Assembly: GCA_913049785.1 (NCBI GenBank)
Contig: CAJWXP010000001.1
Coordinates: 1 to 64,000 of the forward strand
DNA length: 64,000 nt
DNA from: an uncultured Dehalococcoidia bacterium
GTDB taxonomy: Bacteria; Chloroflexota; Dehalococcoidia; Lucifugimonadales; UBA1127
Direction of reading: 5' to 3'
Shown here: positions 8,345-16,676 of the stretch, piece by piece
Position numbering within the stretch: the first letter of the stretch is position 1
Layout of the letters: the number at the start of each line of letters is the position of its first letter
The notes under the pieces: generated by a model
Database searches by the model: none
What the model was told of the DNA's origin: nothing
What the model saw: only the letters and a program-made list of their open reading frames with translations
Translations under genes and position numbers: made by a program

Positions 8345-9109
8345 TTATTCACTCACGACAGGGTTTCGGAGGACTCCGATGCCCGGAATCTCAACTTCAA
8401 CCACATCGCCGGGCTGCAACTGACTGGTCTGGCCTGGTGTGCCGCTGTAGATGATGTCGCCGGGGTCCAGGGTGACATACTTGCTGATCTCTGCGATCAC
8501 CGTTGGGATGTCAAAGATCAGGTCCTTGGAGTGGGCTTTGTTTGCGGTCTTCTCTCCGTTGACCAGCACCTGGATGGTGAAGTCAAAGGGGTCTATGTCC
8601 GTGCTGATGACGGGGCCAAGCGGGCCGAAGGTGTCTGCACCCTTGGCACGCCACCACTGCATGTCCTTCTCAGGGCCGTTCTGCCAATCGCGGGCGCTGA
8701 CATCGTTGCCAATGGTGTAGCCCATGACGTAGTCAAGCGCATTTTCCTTGGAGACGTTCTTGGCCGTCTTGCCGATGATGATGACCAGCTCGCCTTCCTC
8801 GTCCACGCGACCTGCATCGGCTGGGAGGACGATGTTCTCGCCGTCAGCGATGATGCAGTTGTGAGGCTTGTAGAAGCCCTCTACGCGCTTGGGAGCGGGT
8901 CGCTCACCCAGATGGGTGCTGTAGTTCAGTGCGATGGCAACTACTTTGCCGGGGACGACGGGGGCCAGGAGTTGTACGTGCTCCAGCGGATGAGCGTGAT
9001 CCGTGACCTGATAGTCTTCAAATGGTGTGGTGGTGATCTGTTTCACCATACCGTCTTCTACAACGCCGTAGGCGATTTCGCCGTGAGCGAGGTACCGCGC
9101 GAACTGCAT
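8345..9109 (-). CDS. Fumarylacetoacetate hydrolase family protein (FAH 1)
   Basis: A 254-residue FAH-fold enzyme. The family cleaves or decarboxylates beta-diketo acids, as in fumarylpyruvate hydrolase and HpcE-type decarboxylases. The divalent-metal site is suggested by VDEEGELVIIIGK (Glu pair) and IGNDVSARDWQ (Asp). The end carries GDIIYSGTPGQTSQLQPGDVVEVEIPGIG, typical of the family. ATG 9109 has AGGAGGGT upstream; the ORF-track start 50 codons earlier crosses the promoter. It is monocistronic with its own promoter and terminator. The substrate is probably an aromatic ring-cleavage product, by context only. Confidence 0.9.
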   Translation of the reverse strand: MQFARYLAHGEIAYGVVEDGMVKQITTTPFEDYQVTDHAHPLEHVQLLAPVVPGKVVAIALNYSTHLGERPAPKRVEGFYKPHNCIIADGENIVLPADAGRVDEEGELVIIIGKTAKNVSKENALDYVMGYTIGNDVSARDWQNGPEKDMQWWRAKGADTFGPLGPVISTDIDPFDFTIQVLVNGEKTANKAHSKDLIFDIPTVIAEISKYVTLDPGDIIYSGTPGQTSQLQPGDVVEVEIPGIGVLRNPVVSE

Positions 9110-9151
9110 GAACCCTCCTTTTTGTCTCTGCCAACTCTTGATATTCAGACT

Positions 9152-9180
9152 AGTATAACGAAAAACGTCGCAATACCCAA
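9152..9180 (-). promoter_or_regulatory. Promoter of FAH 1
   Basis: The minus strand reads TTGGGT, a 17-base spacer, then a perfect TATACT -10, 43 bases before the FAH start. Confidence 0.6.
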
Positions 9181-9241
9181 GGGGTATTACGGAGCAATTC
9201 CCATATTGGAAATTAGGGCTTGTCTGGTTGAATCTAGAGCA

Positions 9242-9286
9242 TAAAAGAAGGCGGCTCATCGCGCTTGATGTGTGAATCGCCGCCTA
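9242..9286 (-). terminator. Terminator of the methyltransferase gene
   Basis: On the minus strand an AGGCGG / CCGCCT stem with a large, partly paired loop is followed by TCTTTTAT, about 45 bases after the methyltransferase stop. Confidence 0.6.
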
Positions 9287-9330
9287 TCTTTCGATACTCG
9301 CCAGCCAGGTGGGTACAGGGCCAGTCCGGC

Positions 9331-10410
9331 CTACGAGGGCTTGGTGGTGATGAAGTAGGAGTTCTCGATGTCGCCATCAACGCGCTTGATCTCCTCTACC
9401 TTCAGGCCGGTAGCCTCCAGCATCTCTTGGGCCAACTCGATCCCCCAGACGGTTCCAAGGCCTTCACCGCCCAGCGCCAGCGCCACCGTCATGCAGTGGA
9501 AGACGGAGAACGCAAAGAGCAGCGGCCCGATGGGGTGGTCGAGGTTCTTTTCAAGATGCGTAGACGCGTCCTCGTCCACCATCAGGTACGTGCCGCCGGG
9601 CTTGAGCGCATCTGCGATGGCTTGAAGCACCTGGCCGGGCTTGGCTTGGTCATGGATGGCGTCAAAGGACGTCATGAAATCGTACTTGCCTTTGACAGTG
9701 AGGTCGGAAACATCCTGGGCCTCAAAGGTCGCATTGGTCAGGCCCCAGGCATTGGCTTCGGCCCGCGCGGTGCTGAACCCCTCATCGGAGAAGTCGTAAC
9801 CCACGAAGCGACTCTTCGGGAACGCCCGCGCCATGACGTTTATCGCACGGCCCTGGCCGCACCCGATGTCCGCCACGTCGATACCGTGCTCAAGCTTCTC
9901 CGTCATGCCGGGAACCAGGGGCAGAATGGTGTCAACCATGGAGGCATCGTGGACCATGGAGCTGATCTCACCCATGATCTTCTGGAACGTGGGGTACTGG
10001 GAGTACGGAACGCCGCCACCCTTGTGGAACGAATCTACGATCTGGTCCTCCACCAGGCCGAACAGCGCGAAGAACTGGGCAAAGGTTGCCAGATTGTCGG
10101 TGCCGGCAGCCTGGGTCATGAACGCTGCGTGTTCAGGTGGTAGCGCGTACGTCTTGCCGTCCGGTGTGTAGTCGATGATCCTGCTGACAACCATGCCACC
10201 GAGCCACTCACGAACGTACCGCTCGTTCAACTTGGCAGCATCGGCGATCTGCTGGCTTGTTGATGGAGGCATATCACCCATCACATTGAACAGCCCCGTC
10301 CGATGACCAAGGCTGACCATCATGGCGGTGGATGCGTCATTAAGCACCCCCATCATCCGGTCTGCGAATGCATCAGCTTTCCCTTGGTCTATATCGGAAA
10401 TCGTAGTCAT
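9331..10410 (-). CDS. Class I SAM-dependent methyltransferase with winged-helix N-terminus
   Basis: A 359-residue methyltransferase. Residues 1-110 form a helical, winged-helix-like dimerisation domain containing NERYVREWLGGMV. The Rossmann domain has motif I VADIGCGQGRA, motif II VGYDFS, an acidic DVSDL segment and the post-motif LKPGGTYLMVDE. This layout matches O-/small-molecule methyltransferases of the type common in Actinobacteria. AGGAG precedes ATG 10410. The acceptor substrate is unknown. Confidence 0.88.
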   Translation of the reverse strand: MTTISDIDQGKADAFADRMMGVLNDASTAMMVSLGHRTGLFNVMGDMPPSTSQQIADAAKLNERYVREWLGGMVVSRIIDYTPDGKTYALPPEHAAFMTQAAGTDNLATFAQFFALFGLVEDQIVDSFHKGGGVPYSQYPTFQKIMGEISSMVHDASMVDTILPLVPGMTEKLEHGIDVADIGCGQGRAINVMARAFPKSRFVGYDFSDEGFSTARAEANAWGLTNATFEAQDVSDLTVKGKYDFMTSFDAIHDQAKPGQVLQAIADALKPGGTYLMVDEDASTHLEKNLDHPIGPLLFAFSVFHCMTVALALGGEGLGTVWGIELAQEMLEATGLKVEEIKRVDGDIENSYFITTKPS

Positions 10411-10532
10411 GTTTTTCTCTCCTTAGTCGTTATTTACCTAATTGGGGGTAGCTTCAAAACACGGTAAGATTGGAGCACAGTACAAACCAACACAGATGTC
10501 CGTCAGGGAGTATAGGTACAGGATGCATCCTG

Positions 10533-11204
10533 TTAGATGCCGGTGATGCGAATAGACGAGTGGGCCTTGTACGTCCTATTGATGTTCAGTAGCAAGGCTG
10601 TCAGGTCCTCTACATAGCGCGAGTTTGCCAGCCCGCCGCCGTTCACCGCACGGACGCCCAGGATCATCTCTGCTAGCCCCATGATCCGGGTCTTGGCTGA
10701 GTCGTCGTCGCTGCACACGATAACATCGCAGTCAAGGCTCCGGTCGGGCACCATGAGGTCTGCTGCGCTGATGTTGTGGAACGCGCTGACGATCTTGGAG
10801 TTGGGCAAGATCTGCGCCGCCTCTTCCGCTGCGGAGCCTGCTTCCACGATCGTTGCGCTCGCTCGACCTTTCTCGAAGGCCAGCGGCACCACCACGTCTA
10901 CGATGACCTTGTTTTTCAGTGATTCCGTCAGGGCTTTCAACGTGTCCTTGTGGGCTGCGTACGGCACCGCGATGAACACCGCGTCGCCGAGTTGAGCGTA
11001 GCCGGTGTTCGCTGCTTCTTCGTTCGCGCCACCACGGATGTAGTCCTTGGGCAGTCCTGCCGGGAGCAGCTCCTGGACTTCTGTCGCCGCTGCGAGCCCT
11101 CGCTCGGCGTCTCGTGAACCGATAAAGACCCGCTCCCCCGCAATTGCGAATCGCAGGGCAAGCCCTTTACCTTCCGGACCTGTTCCCCCAATGAAGGAGA
11201 TCAT
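10533..11204 (-). CDS. npdG: NADPH-dependent F420 reductase
   Basis: A 223-residue protein with the Fno/NpdG pattern: the N-terminal dinucleotide motif FIGGTGPEGKGLALRFA, the NADPH-phosphate region IGSRDAERG, the AVFIAVPYAAHKDTL strand-helix and a C-terminal NGGGLANSRYVEDLTALLL helix. The family moves hydride between NADP(H) and coenzyme F420. ATG 11204 is preceded by GAGGTG. The ORF-track start 54 codons upstream is unlikely because the dinucleotide motif must be N-terminal. It implies F420 use and is consistent with the LLM genes later in the window. Confidence 0.9.
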   Translation of the reverse strand: MISFIGGTGPEGKGLALRFAIAGERVFIGSRDAERGLAAATEVQELLPAGLPKDYIRGGANEEAANTGYAQLGDAVFIAVPYAAHKDTLKALTESLKNKVIVDVVVPLAFEKGRASATIVEAGSAAEEAAQILPNSKIVSAFHNISAADLMVPDRSLDCDVIVCSDDDSAKTRIMGLAEMILGVRAVNGGGLANSRYVEDLTALLLNINRTYKAHSSIRITGI

Positions 11205-11418
11205 CTGCACCTCGTCAATAGGTATTGTCGACCGACAGGATAGAGCAGCCACGTCGTTCTTGGAAGGGCGACACAATATCATCACCTTGACTGTGCCCGA
11301 ACCGCAACGGATACTGACGCGGATTTCATCGCATGTGCCCCCTTGACTCATGTGAAACCGGTGCATGGACTAGCAACAGCGGAGCACTAGGGATTTAGCA
11401 AACGGCAGGAGACACCAA

Positions 11419-12603
11419 ATGAAACGAAGCACAGACAGGATACTGACCACCCACGCGGGCAAGCTGCCCAACCCCACAAACATGGCGGAAGTGCAGAAGG
11501 CCAAGGCTTCTGGGGACCAAGCAAAGATCGATGACGTGGTGACGGCGGGCATCCTGGAAGCGTTCGTCCGGCAGCGTGAACTGAAGAACGATATTCACAG
11601 CGACGGCGAGTTCTGGAAGAGTCGTGACGAGACCTACTTCGCAGGTAGGACTACGGGAGTGGAAGCCAAGCCGGTCACTCCTGACAACCCGGCGTCCATG
11701 CTGGCCAACATGCAGGAGCGGCACAGCGGGCAGTTCGATGACTTCTATGCGGCGTTCGACCGTGTGGGCAACACGCCCCAACCGGGACAGGACAACCCCG
11801 CTCCAACGCAGCGATGGGTCATCACCGGCGCTATGGAGAACAAAGACGAGGCGTCCAGCAAACACGAAGTCGCAGTGGTCAAGGCCGCGCTGGAAAAGGC
11901 GGGCGTCGACAAGGAGGACTTCTTCTATCCGGTGCTGAGTCCGGGCTGGCTGGGTCATTCCCTGTGGAACGAGTACTACAAGACCGAGGAAGAGTACGTC
12001 TATGCGATGGCTGAGTTCTATCGTCAGGACTACGAGGCCGTGGCGGAGGCTGGGTTCCTCCTGCAGATCGACGACCCTGATCTGGTGGACGCCTTCTGCA
12101 TGTTCACCCCAGCTAAAAGCGTTGAGGAGTACCGGAAGTACGTCGACCTTCGCATCGAGGCGTTGAACTACGGTCTGCGCAACGTTCCAGAAGAACAGAT
12201 CCGCTACCACACCTGCTGGGGAAGCTGGCACACCCCTCATGTTACAGACCTCCCCTTTGAGCACACGGTGGACATCATGCTCAAGGTGAAGGCCCAGGCT
12301 TACTCCGTTGAGGCGGCGGACGCGCAGCACATCCTGGACTACAAGGTCTGGGACAGGATCAAATTCCCGGACGGCAAGATATACATCCCAGGCGTAGTAG
12401 CTCACAAGACCACCACGGTGGAGACGCCTGAGGTGGTGGCAGACCGCATCATCACCTACGCAAACATCATGGGTAAAGAGAACGTAATCGCTGGGACAGA
12501 CTGCGGTTACGGCGGCAGGACGTATCCGGACATCGCGTGGGCCAAGATGCGGGCAATGGCGGCGGGCGCTGAGCTAGCAACCAAGCAACTCTGGGGCAAG
12601 TAG
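11419..12603 (+). CDS. MetE/UROD-superfamily protein (cobalamin-independent methionine-synthase-like), paralog 1
   Basis: A 394-residue single-domain protein resembling the C-terminal barrel of MetE and epoxyalkane:CoM transferase-like enzymes. It begins ILTTHAGKLPNP, keeps the DGEFWKSRDETYF segment, and has likely zinc-thiolate ligands in YHTCWGSWH (His-x-Cys) and GTDCGYGG (Cys). These families activate a thiol at zinc for alkyl transfer. The N-terminal half of MetE is absent, so true methionine synthase activity is doubtful. GCAGGAG precedes the ATG. A second, divergent member lies at 18848. Confidence 0.85.
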   Translation: MKRSTDRILTTHAGKLPNPTNMAEVQKAKASGDQAKIDDVVTAGILEAFVRQRELKNDIHSDGEFWKSRDETYFAGRTTGVEAKPVTPDNPASMLANMQERHSGQFDDFYAAFDRVGNTPQPGQDNPAPTQRWVITGAMENKDEASSKHEVAVVKAALEKAGVDKEDFFYPVLSPGWLGHSLWNEYYKTEEEYVYAMAEFYRQDYEAVAEAGFLLQIDDPDLVDAFCMFTPAKSVEEYRKYVDLRIEALNYGLRNVPEEQIRYHTCWGSWHTPHVTDLPFEHTVDIMLKVKAQAYSVEAADAQHILDYKVWDRIKFPDGKIYIPGVVAHKTTTVETPEVVADRIITYANIMGKENVIAGTDCGYGGRTYPDIAWAKMRAMAAGAELATKQLWGK

Positions 12604-12719
12604 TCAGGGCTCGCCTGCAGGAACACTGAATTGCTAAGGCATCGCGTGAAAAAAGAACGATGCTGGAGTAAACTATCGCATCAAGGTTTTTAAACCCGGA
12701 ATTCGGGGAGGAGGACGAT

Positions 12720-13115
12720 ATGGGACTGAGTCTGGATCACACCATTGTTCCGTCCAAGGGCAAAGAGGCAGCGGCAAAGTGGATGGCAGGTATCCTGGGA
12801 GTGGAGTACACCGGAATGTGGGGCCACTTCGCTCCAGTCAAAATCAATGATCTCTTGAGCTTCGACTTCGATGACCGCGAGGAGTTTGAGTCTCACCACT
12901 ATGCTCTACTGGCCACCGATCAAGAGTTCGATGAGATATTGGACAGGGTCAAGGGAGAGGGTATCCCGTACGGCAGTGGCCCCCGGGCACGCACAGATAT
13001 GGAGATCAATCACCTCCACACCGGGCGTGGCTTCTACTTTGAGGACAAGGATCGCCACGTTTGGGAAGTCATCACCCACACCTATGGAGAGTTTCCCGGC
13101 CAGTCGCAACCTTAG
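12720..13115 (+). CDS. VOC family (glyoxalase/dioxygenase fold) protein
   Basis: A 131-residue protein with one vicinal-oxygen-chelate repeat pair. It starts SLDHTIVPSKGKEAAAKWMAGILG, has ESHHYALLATDQEFDEIL in the middle and ends GRGFYFEDKDRHVWEVITH. The H7, H59-60 and E-rich C-terminal positions are candidate metal ligands. GGGGAGGAGG precedes the ATG. The reaction (lyase, isomerase or dioxygenase) cannot be predicted. Confidence 0.85.
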   Translation: MGLSLDHTIVPSKGKEAAAKWMAGILGVEYTGMWGHFAPVKINDLLSFDFDDREEFESHHYALLATDQEFDEILDRVKGEGIPYGSGPRARTDMEINHLHTGRGFYFEDKDRHVWEVITHTYGEFPGQSQP

Positions 13116-13135
13116 CAACTAACCACGAATAGCGA

Positions 13136-13178
13136 AAAACAACGAACCCGCTTCACGTTGATTGGGGCGGGTTCGTTG
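13136..13178 (-). terminator. Hairpin with terminator character on the minus strand
   Basis: The 12-bp stem CAACGAACCCGC / GCGGGTTCGTTG has a 15-base loop and is followed by TTTTTC on the minus strand only. The adjacent genes run on the plus strand, so it may instead act as a weak plus-strand terminator or an antisense block. Confidence 0.4.
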
Positions 13179-13219
13179 CGTCAAGCGGCCTTTCTTGTGT
13201 AACCGCCAGGCATATGAGT

Positions 13220-13236
13220 CCAGGGTCTCACCCTGG
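13220..13236. repeat. CCAGGG-CCCTGG palindrome, copy 1
   Basis: CCAGGGT-CTC-ACCCTGG lies 19 bases upstream of the first CitE-like start codon. It is the same palindrome as at 32023, 32141 and 49534, which suggests a common protein-binding site or a short dispersed element. Confidence 0.55.
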
Positions 13237-13254
13237 TGTGATATCCTGCCAGGT

Positions 13255-14169
13255 ATGGAAGCGGGTACACGAGTGCTGGTACGTCGATCCCTGCTGGTGG
13301 TGTCACCACTGGACGATAGGGGACTTACGGACGCAGCCAATAGCGTAGCCGACGCCATAGTGGTCGATCTGACCTCCCGCGTTCCCAAACCCCAACGTGA
13401 TGACGCACGCCGTGCCACTCCGTCCGCGGTGGAACGCCTGTCGGGCAGCGGCGCTGAGTTGCTTCTGTGGACGGACCCTAAGGGCGTTTCGGCTGACCTT
13501 GCGGCCTGCGGATTTGAAGCTATCACCGGAGTGGTTGCAGCCGTTGATACACCTGAGGAAGCTAACAGTATCGACGAAGCCCTGGCTACGTGGGAATCGG
13601 CCAACAACATCCCAAACGGCACGCTGACCATGGAGCTTGTCCTTGCATCTGCCAAAGCTGTGGGCAACGTAGACCAACTAGCGGCTGCCAGCCGTCGTAT
13701 CGCGGCGATGGCCCTTGACGATGAAACGCTGCTGTGTGAAATGGGCGTTGCATCTTCTGGCCCTTCAGACAGGTTGCTCTATCAACGGGGTAAGATGGTC
13801 ATGTCCGCCCGGTCGGCAGGGATACAGGTACACGCACTGGGGCATATAGGCGACAGCCTCGTCGACCGCGCAGTCGCAGCTCGCCAGGCCGGACTTCGAG
13901 GGGCATTGTGCTTCAACTCGATTGAAGTCCTGGCTCTTAATACCGGTTTTAGTCCCCTTATCGAAGAAATCGAGGCCGCGAGACAAGTTCTGGAAGTCAT
14001 GCAGGAAGCTGTCGATGGCGGTCGCGGCGCGGTTGCCGTGTCCAGCGGACAGATGGCAGACCTGGCCAACGTCCGGGGCGCGCAGGCCATCATCGCGTGG
14101 AGCGAAGCCGTCGAAGCCCGAGAATCTCTTCGCAGGCAGCCTGCCTCGTCGCAAATAAGCCTGGAGTGA
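13255..14169 (+). CDS. Degenerate CitE-like (HpcH/HpaI fold) protein, triplet member 1
   Basis: A 304-residue protein that follows the CitE/HpcH barrel layout (VRRSLLVVSP, then ADAIVVDLTSRVPKPQRDDAR), but the usual DLED/IED metal-site acids are replaced by DLTS. The later E-D-L segment reads ALDDETLL, so lyase chemistry may be lost or altered. ATG 13255 fits the family N-terminus; the ORF-track start is 31 codons upstream across a palindrome. It is the first of three tandem plus-strand paralogs with gaps of 31 and 10 bases, and is probably co-transcribed with them. The function is unknown. Confidence 0.7.
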   Translation: MEAGTRVLVRRSLLVVSPLDDRGLTDAANSVADAIVVDLTSRVPKPQRDDARRATPSAVERLSGSGAELLLWTDPKGVSADLAACGFEAITGVVAAVDTPEEANSIDEALATWESANNIPNGTLTMELVLASAKAVGNVDQLAAASRRIAAMALDDETLLCEMGVASSGPSDRLLYQRGKMVMSARSAGIQVHALGHIGDSLVDRAVAARQAGLRGALCFNSIEVLALNTGFSPLIEEIEAARQVLEVMQEAVDGGRGAVAVSSGQMADLANVRGAQAIIAWSEAVEARESLRRQPASSQISLE

Positions 14170-14200
14170 TAGACAACTCGACTCAAGAAAGGGAAACCTT

Positions 14201-15709
14201 TTGGCTATAGAGGATTACATACAACCCGGCGAGCGTATCGTTGCTGAGTGCGCGGGGGTGTATGCCACAAACCATCGAATCATCCACTACACGCCGCGGT
14301 CAAAGAGCCTGACCTTCCGTGAGTATGCTTACCCCCAGATCACAGCGCTCAAGCTGGTGCCGAAAGCACGTTTCTCCACGGTGTTTCTTGGCTTCATCGT
14401 CACATTGCTCAGCCTTCTAGCCGGACCCGGCAGCCCCTTTCAAGTAGGTGTTGCAGCTCTGGGAGTGGGCGCAATGGGGATGGGGCTTCTCCTGGGTGAC
14501 CGGTATCTGGAGGTCACCGGCGACGCGGACGACGGTAAACCTGCTCAGTGGCGACTGAGAGATGCTTCCGACAAAGAGAGCAAAGAGTTCCTAGCGGCTG
14601 CGCGAGCTGCGATGGCTGGCCCTCCTGCACTGGTTGCTGTAACACCCGCCATAGTCATAGAAACATCGATGTCTGGCACCGTGCCGAGATCAGTCCTATT
14701 GATTCCCGCCGACCAGCCTTCGCAAGTGCGATCCGCGCTGGAAAGCGTCGCGGACGTTGTTTGCATCGATATGGCTGACCTGGTGCATCCTGCCAACCGG
14801 GCCGCAGCCCGACTCATGATGTGGGGAGAGGTCACTGCGGCAGCACGATCATCCAAGGGCGTTTGGGCACAAATCGGCGTGGAGTCGCTTCAAGAGGATC
14901 TGGAAGCCTGTGTGTGGCCCGGTCTTGGCGCTGTCGTCGCACACGTGGACTCCGCTGAGGCTGTACGCGGGTTGGACGATGCACTAGCCGCCTGGGAGAA
15001 GGAACGGGACGTGCAATCCCAAGTGAGCATCGTGGTTGCTCTGGACACCGCCGCTGCGGTCTGGTCTGTCCGCGAGACCCTTGTTGCAAGCCCAAGGGTA
15101 TTGGCAGCGGCTGTCGGGGGGCAAGACCTCCTCCACCTGCCGGAAACTATCTCACCGAGACAACTCTTCTCAGCTCAGGAATACATGCAGGGTCGGATAG
15201 CCGCTGGGGCGATCGAAGCCGGCGTGCCGATGCTGGGAAAGATCGGCACAGACATCGCGCTGGGACATCTGGCTGAGGCTTTAGGGACAATCGTAGATAC
15301 TCGAATATTCCGGGCTGCACAGACGGCTCGCGGCGATGGGTTCCACGGCGCAGTCACCACTCACCTTGAGGCCCTAAGCGCCTGCAACACAGCCTTCCCG
15401 CTTTCCGTGCCAATGCTGACCCCGCTACAACCACCGGCCCCATTGGCCGCGCATCTGCAACCCGTTGTGCCATCGCACTTTGAACTGGCGCAGATTGCTC
15501 CGCAAACAACTCCGACTCCCTCAGCTTATAACCCTGTAGTGCCGTCCCACTTCGACGTTAAACCACAAACAATGCCGCCGGTGCCCGAGAGATCGCGACC
15601 CGTCGCGGCTCCACGCGGGCTAAAGTCCTTGCCGCTGTCGCCCAGTAATTGGCGACCGGTAGTGCCGTCACATTTTGGGCGTGTCGTCCCACCTCCTGAG
15701 GCTGGCTAG
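14201..15709 (+). CDS. Fusion: membrane PH-like domain + degenerate CitE barrel + VVPSHF-repeat tail (triplet member 2)
   Basis: A 502-residue three-part protein. Residues 1-60 resemble a bacterial PH-like domain (GERIVAECAGVYATNHRII). Two membrane helices follow at about 62-77 and 82-97. Residues 165-410 form a CitE-type barrel (VPRSVLLIPADQ, VVCIDMADLV) missing the catalytic Glu, Lys and Asp residues. The Pro-rich tail carries PVVPSHF three times. It starts with TTG behind AAGGGAAA. It sits between two other CitE-like genes, which suggests tandem duplication and neofunctionalisation into a membrane-bound, probably non-enzymatic partner. I know no described protein with this architecture. 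Confidence 0.75.
   Translation: MAIEDYIQPGERIVAECAGVYATNHRIIHYTPRSKSLTFREYAYPQITALKLVPKARFSTVFLGFIVTLLSLLAGPGSPFQVGVAALGVGAMGMGLLLGDRYLEVTGDADDGKPAQWRLRDASDKESKEFLAAARAAMAGPPALVAVTPAIVIETSMSGTVPRSVLLIPADQPSQVRSALESVADVVCIDMADLVHPANRAAARLMMWGEVTAAARSSKGVWAQIGVESLQEDLEACVWPGLGAVVAHVDSAEAVRGLDDALAAWEKERDVQSQVSIVVALDTAAAVWSVRETLVASPRVLAAAVGGQDLLHLPETISPRQLFSAQEYMQGRIAAGAIEAGVPMLGKIGTDIALGHLAEALGTIVDTRIFRAAQTARGDGFHGAVTTHLEALSACNTAFPLSVPMLTPLQPPAPLAAHLQPVVPSHFELAQIAPQTTPTPSAYNPVVPSHFDVKPQTMPPVPERSRPVAAPRGLKSLPLSPSNWRPVVPSHFGRVVPPPEAG
15461..15676 (+). repeat. Three PVVPSHF-coding repeats in the C-terminal tail
   Basis: The heptapeptide PVVPSHF is encoded at 15461-15481, about 15533-15553 and 15656-15676. 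The codons differ between copies, so the peptide rather than the DNA appears to be conserved. Linkers are Pro/Ala/Thr-rich. Confidence 0.85.
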
Positions 15710-15719
15710 GCTTCCGGCG

Positions 15720-16676
15720 ATGACCTTCGTCCGCCGCTCCATGCTGTTCACCCCTGCCAACGTGCGTCGCTTTGTGGAGGGCGTCTGGAAGCACAGCCCC
15801 GACATGGTGGTGCTTGACATTGAGGACTCGGTGGCGCCCGACCAGAAGCAGTCGGCGCAAGCCATGATGCAGGACGCCATACCCCTGGCTGCGCGAGGTG
15901 GCGCAGAGGTCGCAGTGCGCGTGAACAGTGACACCGTGGCAGAGGACTGCAACGCCGCGATATGGCCCGGCTTGTGTGCCGTGGTACTCCCCAAGGCTGA
16001 AACTCAAGAGCAGATCACAACGTTGGACGCCCTACTCACCCGACTTGAAGCCGAGCGTGGCCTGCCTCCTATGTCTGTGGAGATCATGCCCATGATAGAG
16101 TCGGCGATAGGGGTCCAGAACGCCTACGCAATCGCCTCTGCCAGCAGGCGTATCAAATCGTTCGGCGTGCTGGGAGAAGCGGATCTCACGGCCGACCTGG
16201 GAGCATCGTTCGACGCACTGCAATCCCACGACGTGCTTGCGTACCCACGTGGCGAGGTTGGCCTAGCAGCATGCGCTCTGGGACTGACGGTAAACGGTCG
16301 AGCGTGGACACCGGGCAAAGCGACCATCGCCGACTACGGCGACCTCGAAGCTCTAGAACGGTCTATGCGGGCTTCGTGGTTGGCGGGGTGTCGCAGCACC
16401 TTCTGCATCCATCCCCGACAGGTGGCCGCCGCAAACGAGCACCTGCGCCCATCGGCGTCAGACGTTGCTCAGGCTTCCGAGATGGTGCGAGCGTACACAG
16501 AGGCCGACCGGGCACGGCTGCCTTACGGCGTGCTTGACGGGTTGGTCGTTGACGCCAAAAGCGCCCAGACTGCTCAGAACATCATCGATTACGCGGCGGC
16601 GTGTGATGCCAAAGATGCAGCCAAGGCCAGCCGTCGCGCCAAGTTGGAAGTCGAGGCACGCAATGAGCCTGTATAA
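15720..16676 (+). CDS. HpcH/HpaI aldolase / citrate lyase beta-like (CitE) protein, triplet member 3
   Basis: A 318-residue CoA-ester lyase-type barrel with the active-site pattern intact: RRSMLFTPAN, VVLDIEDSVAPDQK, VRVNS, VVLPKAE, MPMIESAIGV and GEADLTADLG. Family members cleave citryl-CoA, malyl-CoA or similar CoA esters, or act as malate synthase-like enzymes. ATG 15720 gives the canonical N-terminus; the ORF-track start at 15675 overlaps the previous gene. It is the only catalytically complete member of the triplet. The stop overlaps the start of the next, HAD-type gene by 14 bases. Confidence 0.88.
   Translation: MTFVRRSMLFTPANVRRFVEGVWKHSPDMVVLDIEDSVAPDQKQSAQAMMQDAIPLAARGGAEVAVRVNSDTVAEDCNAAIWPGLCAVVLPKAETQEQITTLDALLTRLEAERGLPPMSVEIMPMIESAIGVQNAYAIASASRRIKSFGVLGEADLTADLGASFDALQSHDVLAYPRGEVGLAACALGLTVNGRAWTPGKATIADYGDLEALERSMRASWLAGCRSTFCIHPRQVAAANEHLRPSASDVAQASEMVRAYTEADRARLPYGVLDGLVVDAKSAQTAQNIIDYAAACDAKDAAKASRRAKLEVEARNEPV

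Noticed and set aside
8327-9244. Plus-strand ORF of 305 residues
   Set aside because: It is the shadow of FAH 1, which has a strong SD, promoter, terminator and family motifs.
11395-12405. Long minus-strand ORF of 336 residues
   Set aside because: It is the antisense shadow of the MetE-like gene, with no family features and no SD.
13119-13667. Minus-strand ORF of 182 residues associated with the minus-strand hairpin at 13136
   Set aside because: The protein is Ser/Arg-rich low-complexity and antisense to the CitE-like gene. The terminator-like T-run alone does not justify a gene.
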